Shown here in pieces: positions 45,208 through 54,749 of a DNA stretch of 64,000 nucleotides. A program made the translations under genes and the position numbers. The DNA comes from Tetraselmis striata (lineage: Eukaryota; Chlorophyta; Chlorodendrophyceae; Chlorodendrales; Chlorodendraceae). The stretch is taken from positions 26,206 to 90,205 of the forward strand of contig VCJN01001059.1 in the NCBI GenBank assembly GCA_006384855.1, given 5' to 3'. The notes below the pieces were generated by a model. That model made no database searches, was not told the DNA's origin, and saw nothing but the letters and a program-made list of their open reading frames with translations. How positions within the stretch are numbered: position 1 is the first letter of the stretch; every line of letters begins with the position of its first letter.

Positions 45208-45894
45208 CGCGCCACCGAAGCGGCCCGCGCCGGGACCCGGTCCGAGCACTGGCGAAAGCGGAGGTGGCGTGCCGGCCTTGTCTCCGCCGGATGCTGCGGG
45301 TGCTACGAGCACCCTTCGCTGCGGGGTCAAAGCCGGCCGGCTGATGCGCCAAAGCCGCCTTATGCGGGCGCGCACACAGACTGCGAAGCAACGGGCTGCC
45401 TGCCGCCTGCAAGTGATCACCGCAGCCGCCGCCTTTGCCGATGGTGCGTAGTGATTCCCAAGCGCGCAGATACTCTCTTGCATGAGCTGCGCCGCCGAAG
45501 GCTGGACGCTGCCGCTACTGTGAACTGTGGCCAACCTGCTGCCCGACTGCCCGCGCGGATTGTATCGGGCCTTGAAGTGGCGCGGCATCCGTCAATTGGT
45601 CTTACTGCTGATGCTGGTCAGTGTCCCTCTGAACTGGTCAATGGCCATCAGTGCACGTAGTGCGGCTGTCAAATACCGGCGGGAATATATACCCGTAGAG
45701 GTAATACTACGGGTACCATGTACCATGTACCATACTACATGCAAATCCTTGCTCGTAAAGTCGCGCTACTGGTGTGAGTAAAAAATCCACCGCTAAAAAG
45801 CAGTACTATAAAAGATTAACAGATCTTTGGAAAAAGCCGCCCAGGAGTGAGGATTACTCGGACCAGTAGCGACAATTTAAAAGGGTTATAAACA
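45208..45894. other. 5' region of transporter and spacer
   Basis: Includes possible 5' leader of the transporter (open to 45588 on the minus strand) and, at 45691-45714, a hairpin ACCCGTAG...CTACGGGT followed by three GTACCAT units. No other gene. Confidence 0.4.
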
Positions 45895-45910
45895 AGTAGA
45901 CCCGTTTCAG

Positions 45911-46882
45911 CTTGGTTCACTCCCTCAGCTTGGGCGGTCGCTTAATATAATAACGTGGCACGTTTTTATGGGGGCGACTCCAATCACGCCGCACATGAGT
46001 GGGCGGCACATGGCCTTTCCGACGTTTGCCACGCGACGTGAAGTCCGCCTTGGGCGTGGGTGTGCAGATCCTCACGGACCCGTCGGTGCTTGTTTCTCTT
46101 CCGAAAGGCAACGACGGCCGGCCGGGCGATGTTGGGCTTTTTGGGTGTGGTGGTATCCGCGAGAACACGGCTGCTGTCGATACCACCATTGCCCCTATCC
46201 TCGGCGTGTCAAGCTCGGATGCAACGACTGCATTGCGGGCTGCTGCATAGCGCCACAACATCCAGAACTATGACGAGGGTGTCCGAAATGCCTCCGGCAT
46301 GCTTCGCTTTGTTCCTTTCGCCGTTTCCGAGTTCGGCTCGCTGGCCCCGCACGCTGAGGCCTTCTTGGTGGAGCTCGCGAAAGCTAGCCACACACACACT
46401 GGCCAGGAAATCGGCCAGCTATTGTCTGCGTGGCGCCGCCGTTTCTTCTTGCTTATCAATATGGCCACATGCAGACAACGTTCTTGGCGGGTTCGCGGCG
46501 GCGCGCGCGGCACGTGATGGTGCTCATGCGCATGCGTCGCGTCGCTAATCGGCATGTATTGCTATGACCCGGGTCATTGGCTGCAAGCGTACTCGCCGCG
46601 GCAGATGGCCTAATCAGGGGCGGTGGTCCCCATTGGTTTCATGTTCCCATTTCGGTCTTTCTGGTCGTTCCTTGGCTTCAGTGCTTCCCTTGACCCTTTG
46701 GTTCCTAGTAGCTTGGCGACTTCGTGGTTTCCTTGGCTCTTCCTTGGTTCTTGGCTCCCAAGCCTCCTGCTCGACCTTGGGTTTAGGCTTGTGTCTCTCT
46801 TTTGCTGGCGACCTTTCATAGTTGCTATTAGTTTTGTTTGTAGTGCGCATGTATATGGTAAAGCCCTGATGTAAAAAATGAT
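45911..46882 (+). mobile_element. Second 5'-truncated LINE fragment with target duplication
   Basis: Flanked by AGTAGACCCGTTTCAG (45895-45910) and AGTAGACCCGTTGCAG (46883-46898), 15 of 16 bases alike. The insert carries the same C-terminal domain and 3' tail as 21191-21954 but extends about 130 bases further 5' (GGTWPFRRLPRDVKSALGVG). Its frame is broken by TAG at 46248-46250 and by shifts near 46440-46500. It ends CCCTGATGTAAAAAATG, showing a short A-rich tail. Confidence 0.9.
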
Positions 46883-46898
46883 AGTAGACCCGTTGCAG

Positions 46899-47865
46899 GA
46901 GTGCGGAATCCAGAGAGGCGCAAGGATAATCGTAGTAGTCGCTACATTGTACAGCAACGCGTCCGCCGACCCGCCGACCCGACGTCTCCGGGCCCGGCGT
47001 CCGTCGACGGACGGTTGGCGAGGCGGACAGGCGACGGTCATCCGGGTCCGGCGACGGACGAACGACGGTGTCCGGGTCCGGTCCACGCGGCGGGCTCGGC
47101 GCTTCGCGCAATGCCCGGCCCGTAGACCTGACGAACGTCGACGACCGGCCCAACCGGCGGCGGCCGGCGGGTGGCCGGGCGGCCGGCCGGGTGGTACCGT
47201 ACCGGTACATGTACGGTACAGGTAAGCGCGGCGGTTATTTTGGTCTGCGCGGAACTATGACGGAATTTACAACGGATACATTGTCGATCTATCTAATAAT
47301 CTATGCGAAACCGTTCCGAAAGTCGGCGACAGGCACACATTCACGCAGCATGCATGCACACACATAGTCACCTCGTAATTAATATGGTAGGATGGATTAT
47401 CCAGCGAAGCGTCGATTTTTCGGCGGTGAGCTTTATTGCCGTACGGGTACCCGTATAGTGCAGCGGATCGGGCCTATAGGTGCATGACTAAAGCGCTTAT
47501 CTACTGGAATGTACTACTAAGTACTATAATCCACCCACCCGCCCGCCTACGGTCCTTAATTACAGCACAGCCGTCCGATTACGATATCACGGTTGGGAGG
47601 CTATGAGTACTGGTACTCGCTACTCGCTGCTGGTAATGGAAAAAAAACTCTGGTACTTCAAAACGCTGGCAATGCAAACGCTCGTTGTTGGTACGTACTT
47701 CAAAGCGCTGGCCATGCAATTCATGGAACTGTAGGCCAGTGATTGGAACCCGTTCTTTTAAAATTTCTGAAAAATCGATGCATCGCTGATTCAACTGTCA
47801 AGTTACTTCATACGCCGGTCAGCCCGCCGTACGTGATATTTTTTGTACGGACGCGGACGATCGAG
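46899..47865. other. Intergenic, GC-rich then AT-rich
   Basis: 46960-47200 is rich in CGACGG/CCGTCG and CCGGCCGG palindromes; 47200-47860 is AT-richer. No gene supported. Confidence 0.4.
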
Positions 47866-47873
47866 ATATGAAC

Positions 47874-49605
47874 CAGGGTTGGACGGAACTCAAATGGATG
47901 GAGGAGTTCCGTTCCGGCGGAACTCAATTCCGCGGAATTCAGTTCCGCCGGAATGGAACCACGGAATCCCGTTCAGTTCCGCCGGAAATGATCATTTCCG
48001 GCGGAACGGAACCACGGAATCCACCGGAATAGACTAGTTCCGCCGGAACTGAAAGAAAATCCGCCGGATCCATGGCCGGAACTGGGCTGTTTGTATTGGG
48101 TTGCTGGGCTGCTATGAGCTGTGCTGTTGTGCATGCAGGTGACACCAGTGTGAGATGCGGATTTTTAAAGATCAATATTACATGTTGTGATGTCTACGCC
48201 CCTTGCCCACCCGGCCTCACTGCCAACCATGCTAAGTATGCATTCGAACACATCACATGACGAAGAGGCTGTTGGTAGACGCCTCCTCATCAGCACGCTC
48301 CAAGGCGGCCAGCTGCTTCTCCTCCTCATTGGCGGGGACGCTGGTAGCCGTTGAGGTGGCGGGGGCTTCGCTAGCATGCGCCAAGGATGATTTTACATGA
48401 GGAGGCGAATAAGCTTCGTTAGCAGACAAGTAGCATATATGTATCAACAGCAGTAGTCGGCAACGGGCAGTCGGCAGCGGCACGCATTATGCGGCAGGCA
48501 CGCAAAGCAAAACGCACCTCCAATAGCTCATCAACATGATGGGTTTTACATTATTGCTTCTTATATTAGGGCCGGATTTAGACTGGTAGTAGGTGGTGTG
48601 CTTGACGAAGCCGTTGTCGAAGTGCGCGGCACCGGCGGGGCCCACAACGACGTGGCGTTGTATTGCGCATTCACTTCCTCGTCATCCGCGGCCGGAAACG
48701 GGAAACGCGAACCGCGAACGCGAACGCGAACGCGAAACGCGAACCGGAAGTGCAAGTTATCGTCCTTCGCAGCGTGACAAAGAAAGCACTCGGCGGGTAA
48801 AGCACCGCCGCCCTTGAAAATCGTTTCGTCGTTATTCTCAGGAGCGGGATCACGAGGGACATAGAAGGCCCCTTCCGCACCTCGATTCTGAGTGGATACC
48901 CAGGTTTTGTTGTGGTTCCGAACGAGCATCTCGATGCGACAACGAACGCTAGGATCGGCGGTTGTATCTGCTTGTTCATTGTCGTCATGCCGAGCATCGG
49001 TATTTAGCTGAGTATGTTCCCCTGAGTATCGGGTCGGGCGGACGAGCCGGCAGTGGCGGGCGTGAAGGGCCCGGGGGGGGGGGGGGGGGGGGGGGGGGCG
49101 TCCGCTGGCCTGGGCGACACGGCGTGGCAGCGTCACTACGTCATCGGCGGCATCATCGCCGTCGGCGGTGGCGGGATCCTCGTCTACGTTGCCTTCCGCT
49201 TCCTCCTAATCCAAAGGCACGTCCTATTCCGCTTACTCCGGGTCGAGAGGGACGGTAATATTGTCGGAAGCCGTAGCTCAGGGTGAGGGACGAGGGGTGA
49301 GTTAAGTGTCGGCAACTCTGGTGTGGCATGCCAGATGTGATGGCGCTGATATATCTGCATCCTTGGCACCTGCGGTGTTTTTCTCACTGTATATCACCAT
49401 ATTTCGGCGAGCCAACGCGATAGCAACACGCTGGAGTCGATTAGGATAAGTTGCGATGTAGTTCCGGGGGGGGGGGGGGGGGGGGGGGCAGTTCCACTGG
49501 GTTTTATTGGCCGAGATCCGGCGGAACAGAATTCCGGCGGTTCAGTTCCATCAGGGCCGGAACTCCGGAACTCGCCGGAACGGAACCGAGTTCCGCCCAA
49601 CCCTG
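47874..49605. mobile_element. hAT-type element with TTCCGCCGGAA subterminal repeats
   Basis: Ends CAGGGTTGGACGGAACTC and GAGTTCCGCCCAACCCTG (inverted). Flanks are ATATGAAC (47866-47873) and GTATGAAC (49606-49613), an 8-bp duplication with one mismatch. Both ends carry arrays of palindromic GTTCCGCCGGAAC-like units (47893-48055 and 49510-49600), likely transposase-binding sites. The 1.73-kb interior encodes on the minus strand a Cys-rich segment (ALPAECFLCHAAKDDNLHF after VPRDPAPENNDE) resembling a BED-type finger, and an acidic tail (EEEKQLAALERADEEAS). There is no catalytic core, so it is an internally deleted copy. Confidence 0.85.
48253..49136 (-). pseudogene. Remnant transposase ends inside the hAT element
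   Basis: Minus-strand frames 49136-48561 and 48483-48253. The first holds the BED-like Cys-x2-Cys segment and the second the acidic C-terminal tail; the core between them is missing. An Arg-Val-Arg stretch (FRVRVRVRGSRF) comes from a GCGAAC microsatellite at 48712-48745. Confidence 0.45.
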
Positions 49606-49745
49606 GTATGAACCAGGGTTGCGCGAAACTCGGTCACGTTCCGTGGTTCCGTGTTTCCCGTAACCAGTATTCAGTTCTACCTTAACTGGCAGTGCAAAAA
49701 ACGGCATTCATGAACTCGAAACACGGGACCGCTACATGTACGTAC

Positions 49746-50146
49746 CACGGTTGGGCTGCAGTATCTACTGCACCACAGGCTGCCGAAACTGCAGCATGCA
49801 GTTAAGCTACTGCACTGCAGCCTGCGGTATTTCCCGAAAAGAGGCTGCAGTGCAGTTACCCGTACCCGAAGTGCCCCAAATATATGCCCTTCATTGTCCC
49901 GCCCTTCCCTATAATTAACAATTTCAGTGCTACTACTGCGGCTTGCATGTAGCCTGCAGTACTGCAGCATGTTGACTGCAACTTGCATTGCAGCCTGCAC
50001 TGCAGCCTGCCTGCAGCCTGCATTACTGCAGCCTGTTGACTACAGCCTGCACTGCAGCATGGCTGCGCCCTGTGGGAGCTGCAGTGCAGCCTGCAGTACT
50101 GCAGTGCAGCCTGCAGTACTGGAAAATGGACTGCAGCCCAACCATG
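49746..50146. mobile_element. 401-bp hAT MITE with CTGCAG arrays
   Basis: Starts CACGGTTGGGCTGCAGTA and ends TGGACTGCAGCCCAACCATG. It is flanked by a perfect 8-bp duplication GTACGTAC (49738-49745 and 50147-50154). Both arms are dense in CTGCAG palindromes. Its two halves match the two ends of the 1,447-bp element at 51089-52535, joined where CCCCAAATAT meets GCCCTTCA, so it is a deletion derivative. Confidence 0.92.
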
Positions 50147-50303
50147 GTACGTACCGTGTACCCCTACAGGGTTATATATATATTCCCCTACCTCTTGGGT
50201 TGAGCGGAGGAAAAGGAGGACCGCGTCCGAAATCGCCTGGAATACGAGAGAATCGATACCGGTTAGTTGCAATGCGGTTTACGGTTTTATGACGGATTTT
50301 TAG

Positions 50304-50343
50304 GCGTCCTCCGTCCGTCCTCCGTCCTCCGTCCTCCGTCCTG
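50304..50343. repeat. (TCCTCCG)n microsatellite
   Basis: Four to five units of GTCCTCC/TCCGTCC marking the 3' edge of the gypsy remnant. Confidence 0.85.
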
Positions 50344-50552
50344 GTCTGCGATGTCTGCGTTTCAATAAAGTCTTCCTTCAGAGTGGCTGTGAAGAATGAT
50401 GCTGCCTCTGCATTTTTGATTGGTTCAGCGGAGATATGTAGCAGCTTAGCCATCTGATTTGCTGACAAGATGCTCACCACTGCTGGTCTGGGTTCGATCT
50501 CACAGGCGAACAGCGTTGCATCTGTCTGTCTCTCGTGTATCGTACAATCATC

Positions 50553-51080
50553 CTAATGGATGTCTAGATTGTGTTTTTTCAGCCACGGAATGCCAAGAAT
50601 GACATCCCAATTAATGTTGCTGGGGAGGCAAACAAAATTAGCCTCTGTAGTATAACCTGCCTCAAACTGAAGAGTTGCAGTAACATAGTGTCGGGAGATC
50701 TTATATGTTACTCCATCTGCCAGTTGTATTTTGATCGCATGGTCCAGCAATTTCACTGACAGATTATGTTTTTGTACAATATCCAAAAGATGAATTCTAT
50801 GAGATGAATTCTCTTTGGGCAGCACTGTCAGTATGTCAACCTGATTGGACAGGATATCATTATTCATTGTAATTTTGGCTTTTGCCTTCAACAAATCTGT
50901 CTCAACAGTCTGAGAAGTAAAGTTTGCGGTTGGGATTTGATATTGTGATTCTATGTTGTGCGCTTTGTCACGCATTCTTTCTTCTACGGTATGGTCAGCC
51001 AGATAAACATCGACTGCGAATGGAGTCGGACCTATTGGTATCCGCTCATTATGGTTGTTGGGATCAGGAATATCGTAAAG
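50553..51080 (-). pseudogene. Retroviral-type aspartic protease region (gypsy)
   Basis: Open frame ending HNLDIH-stop. Family markers are VDILTVLPKENSSHRIHLLD, VKLLDHAIKIQLADG and INWDVILGIPWLKKHN; the 'DVILGxPWLxxHN' string is the standard end of gypsy protease domains. The catalytic DTG-like motif was not seen. At its 5' side the frame runs into the hAT target site (GTGCATAC). Confidence 0.7.
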
Positions 51081-51088
51081 GTATGCAC

Positions 51089-52535
51089 CAGGGTTGGGCT
51101 GCAGTATCGAGTGCACTGCAGACTGCAGAAACTGCAGCCTGCAGTTAGCCTACTGCACTGCAGCCTGCAGTACTTCCCGAAAAGGGACTGCAGTGCAGTA
51201 ACCCAAACAGCCCCAAATATCACTGGATAGCGTTTGGATGGCGCCCGCCAATGATAACAAGCCATATGGCGACAGTTCCGGCGGTCCGAGCGCCGCAGAT
51301 AGCACCGCACTCGCTTGTACACATCACACGTCGCCGCATCGGGGCACATACCAGTAGACCACACACACCAGCCGAACCTATCCTCACTTCACGCTCACCG
51401 TGCTCATCCTCCTCTCGTCACTCTTCGTCAATTACATGGAGGGATACCAGTCTGCCGCGGAGCAAGGCGCAGCAGCGATGGCGGACGAGGCGATGGCAGC
51501 GGACAGCACCGGCGCCGCAGCGGCCAGCACTGCAGCCAACATGTCAGCACGAGTGGCACAGACACCACTTGGGATGCAAGCCGACGATATTCTCATCGAC
51601 AACGACGAAGATGACCCACTCTTAGGCCTGAACCCCAGTGCCCCCCCCCTGTCTATCCTCAGCAAAGCCGCCGCCGGCTGCTGGGGCGGCACCCAGCGCG
51701 AGAACAACCGTGCCGTCTGGTCTTTTTTCGTGCCGCATGACACCAGCCTACCGCCCGACGAGAGTAGGAAGTCGAACGTCCTGTGGTGTTGGCTGTGCCA
51801 CTTAGCCGACACGGGCAGCCTACACGGTTCACTGCCCCACGAGGGCCCCCACGCCTTGTCACCATGCATTTAAGAAATAGAATGAACATGGATAACATGG
51901 GTGCCTGCGTCTTTATTCAGAAGAATCTGGATTTGGATGCCAAGGTCAAGGAGCTACTGGCGTCGTACTACGGGGAGGCTGCTTTCAGCGCCGTGTCGGC
52001 GGATCTACTCAAGCCATGCGGGGAGGATTGGCTGGCCACCCAAGTCCTTGATGGCGAGGGCGAGGGGGAGGCCAGCCGCATTCAATGGGAAGCGGTGGAG
52101 TCCATGCTGGAGCAGTATGAGGAGGCAGCGCCAGCGGATGAGGAGGCGGGGGATTAGAGGGTCTTCATGCCATCATGTTTTTTTACGCATGTTTCACTAT
52201 GCATGCGTGGGGACAGCATCATCGTTGGACACACACAAATGTACACACAATAGGCTTTTCCCCTCTGTAGGCAATTTTATGATGTATTACAACTTCCACC
52301 ACGATTGCTGCCCCTCTGCATCCGCCATGGCAGCCCCTTTGCCCTTCACTGTCCCGCCCTTCCCTTCCCTAAAATCAGCAAATGCAGTGCTACTGCAGCC
52401 TGCAGTACTGCAGCCCGTTGACTGCAGCCTTAACTGCAGGCTGCATTGCAGGCTGCAGTACTGCAGCCTGCACTGCAGCCTACTGCACTGCACTGCAGCC
52501 TGCAGTATTCAAAAGTGAACTGCAGCCTAACCCTG
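51089..52535. mobile_element. hAT-type element with CTGCAG subterminal arrays
   Basis: 1,447 bp starting CAGGGTTGGGCTGCAGTAT and ending CTGCAGCCTAACCCTG. Flanked by a perfect 8-bp duplication GTATGCAC (51081-51088 and 52536-52543). CAGGGTT ends and 8-bp duplications are classic for hAT transposons. The arms (51101-51200 and 52385-52525) are packed with CTGCAG palindromes. The interior carries plus-strand frames from a transposase whose catalytic core is absent. Confidence 0.93.
51437..52157 (+). pseudogene. hAT transposase N- and C-terminal remnants with BED-like finger
   Basis: From ATG 51437 the frame is Ala-rich and acidic, then has AVWSFFVPHDTSLPPDESRK and NVLWCWLCHLAD. Trp-x-Phe-Phe followed by Cys-x2-Cys is the shape of a BED zinc finger, the usual N-terminal DNA-binding domain of hAT transposases. 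A second frame (51783-52157) ends in an acidic tail (LEQYEEAAPADEEAGD) resembling a transposase C terminus. The RNase-H-like core is deleted between them. Confidence 0.55.
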
Positions 52536-52916
52536 GTATGCACCCTTAGGGTATTTATGGATTTTACGCTACGGTATGTTTTCAGATTATGTTTTATGTT
52601 GTTATTGTTTTTTCATTTGGGAATTGCAATCACTGCTGAGATTTTGTAAGGATTCAGCCTGCGCTTTCTCTCGAAGCAAGCAATAAAGTCGGATATTTTG
52701 TCATGGGTTCAGCCACACATGATGGTTAGTGATATCATCATCAAAAAAGAGTTAGTCGGGGGGCAATAACTGTCAAGCACTTTTGTGGTTTCAGCTGTTG
52801 CCGCCCCATAAAGGGTGAACGGCCCCCATATCATATTCAGTTCCTCCCAAGCATTCTGATTGAATGATGGATAATCATCATTTTGAGTTGATACTGTTGC
52901 GTCGTTATCATGAGGT

Positions 52917-53264
52917 CTAGCTAGGGGTCGTTGCCCTGACCATACTGTCATTATAGTCAGATACGAGCTCATCGATTTGAGTCTGCATATCACGGCACTC
53001 AATAGTGTCCGTTTGAATAGCATTATCCACCGTGGTTGGTGGTTCTTGCTGATATAGTAATTTTTCAACTGGTTCAGCTTGCGGCGCTTTTGATGTGCTG
53101 CCTTTTTGACGAGTAGTACAGTGTTTATGGTGTTTGCGTCTTCTGCGCTTGTGAGTCTCCAGTATATGATGCACATCACGGGGTTCCTGAGTGTCATCGA
53201 CCCTACGTTTCGAACGCAGTGGTCCCACATCCTCCACAATACCTACTCTTGGTGTTGTTTTCAT
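52917..53264 (-). pseudogene. Gag-region remnant, charged segment
   Basis: 116-codon minus-strand frame with a basic stretch (THKRRRRKHHKHCTTRQKGS) and an acidic end. It lies between the zinc-knuckle gag part and the protease part of the gypsy remnant and is probably part of the same polyprotein. Confidence 0.4.
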
Positions 53265-53793
53265 TGGTATTTAACAGCTTCAAGCGATATGTTGAAATAC
53301 TGTGTTTATTGTTTTATGGTTATATAGTTATATCATGCCGCAGATTAAAGCGATATGTTCGGAGGATGTGTTCGTCGGCCGACTGTAATGAACTCTGATT
53401 GTTGGCGATCCTGCCACAAACGACAGGGGCATGCCCACGCTCAGGATGACTCTAGAGCGTCCCCTGGCACAGATCAACTTGAGCGGCCACATCCAAATCA
53501 CCGCAAATCAAAGCTGTTGCCAAGACAATACATTACTACGTTCAGCTTATGTATTCTATGGCAACATTTAATCATAAAGTAAGGAGACTGGTATGTATCG
53601 ACACAATGTATCAAAAGATATTTACAAAGTGAATTCATGCATGTTACTATGTGTCAATACTATTTATCCTGCAGTTTGTTTGCAGTTGCGCTGGGCTGAT
53701 GCCTCAGCTTCTATGTTCGTTTATGTTTCAGCACGCTGCGGACGAAGAGATTTTCCACACTTGTGTGGATTACAATTTTACAGTAATCTATGA
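53265..53793. other. No recognisable feature
   Basis: AT-richer stretch between two gag pieces, possibly an intron or decayed coding sequence of the gypsy element. Nothing specific seen. Confidence 0.3.
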
Positions 53794-54351
53794 TTACTTT
53801 CCACCTGCGCCACCCCGGCCACGGCCATCGTCTTCGCCGCCGCCTCGTCCACCAGGGTGACGACCTCCACGACCGCGCCCGCGGTCTCCCGGACCACCAC
53901 GACCACCGCCAGGATTACGGTGCGGGAGCATGTCCCAAGATACCGCCATGTGCAACAGCTGCGACGTGCCCGGCCTCACGCCGAGATGCACGCTCAGATT
54001 ATCGTAAGCCTTTTGGCATGCTCGCACCCAGCTTTCATTAGGATGAGCGCGCTTCCAATCTGTCTGGCGGTCAAGCATCTTTTGAAAATACCGTTTTTTC
54101 GAAGGTTGGGCAGGATCTCCTGCCTCTTCCCGCCTCCGGCTGCACGCAAGGAAATTATGACCACTGCCGCTGCAGTATGAGCAGATCGGCTTACCATCTA
54201 GGTGGATCCAAAGATATTCTGCATTATATGGTATCTGGTGGATTCGCCTGCCAAGGCGGACGATCTCGGGTATAGTAACGACCACCACCACCAAGTCGAC
54301 CACCACCACGACTTGTATAGTTTTGCATCGGAGCTCTGTAGCCCCCTCCAC
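53794..54351 (-). pseudogene. Gag with CCHC zinc knuckle and RGG tail
   Basis: Contains CSYCSGSGHNFLAC, an exact Cys-x2-Cys-x4-His-x4-Cys knuckle. It is preceded by HQIPYNAEYLWIHLDGKPI and followed by RQTDWKRAHPNESWVRACQK and a Gly/Arg-rich end (GGGRGGPGDRGRGRGG). This is typical of retrotransposon gag. Upstream coding similarity continues in another frame (Gly/Arg-rich), so a frameshift lies near 54250-54320. Confidence 0.7.
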
Positions 54352-54749
54352 CGCCGCGGCCAGGTGCTGGCGACCAAGCAGGTGGTCCCTGCCGATATGG
54401 GTTTTGGTTGTTTAGTATATTGTGATTGGGGCTCCCCCAGCTTCACAATTTTGTAAGAGTCTATAACAGTAATTTAACCTATTTTGCACCGTGGAATTCA
54501 TTTTGCACCGTAGGGTTTGTTTATACCCTAGTTCCCGGGTCTACTATCAGTACTTAAGACTCACGGGTGGTGTTGCTTGGGTTTGTAGACCTAGGGTGCA
54601 GTGCAGCGTTCATCAGCGTGCAGGCCACCCGCAGCGCATATCCAATGTTGGTTTTGCAGCATTTTGTCCAAAATGGGACAAGATGAGGCAAATCAACATT
54701 TATAATGATGATTACATCCACCGGCTAGCCACAAGACGTTGCTAATAGT
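54352..54749. other. Spacer with palindromic TTTGTCC motif
   Basis: Between the gypsy remnant and the 3' end of the DUF7869-like gene. Contains TTTGTCCAAAATGGGACAAG (54664-54683) and a minus-strand TGTAA at 54712-54716, 34 bases after the next gene's stop. Confidence 0.45.
54712..54716 (-). promoter_or_regulatory. TGTAA polyadenylation signal
   Basis: Minus-strand TGTAA, 34 bases after the stop of the DUF7869-like gene. Confidence 0.5.

Larger units (their letters stand above)
50172..54450 (-). mobile_element. Degenerate gypsy-like (Ty3) gag-protease remnant
   Basis: Minus-strand coding remnants in gag-pro order: a Gly/Arg-rich gag with zinc knuckle (54351-53794), a charged middle (53264-52917), then an aspartic-protease-like region (51116-50553) and a post-protease segment (50480-50290, FACEIEPRPAVVSILSANQM). 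It is interrupted by the hAT element 51089-52535 and has several stops and frame changes. No RT or integrase follows; the sequence ends at a TCCTCCG microsatellite (50304-50343). LTRs were not found. Confidence 0.7.

Noticed and set aside
46960..47200. GC palindromes (CCGTCGACGG, CCGGCCGG) as a possible origin or recombination site
   Set aside because: They are short and irregular, as expected from local CGACGG-rich composition, with no further supporting structure.
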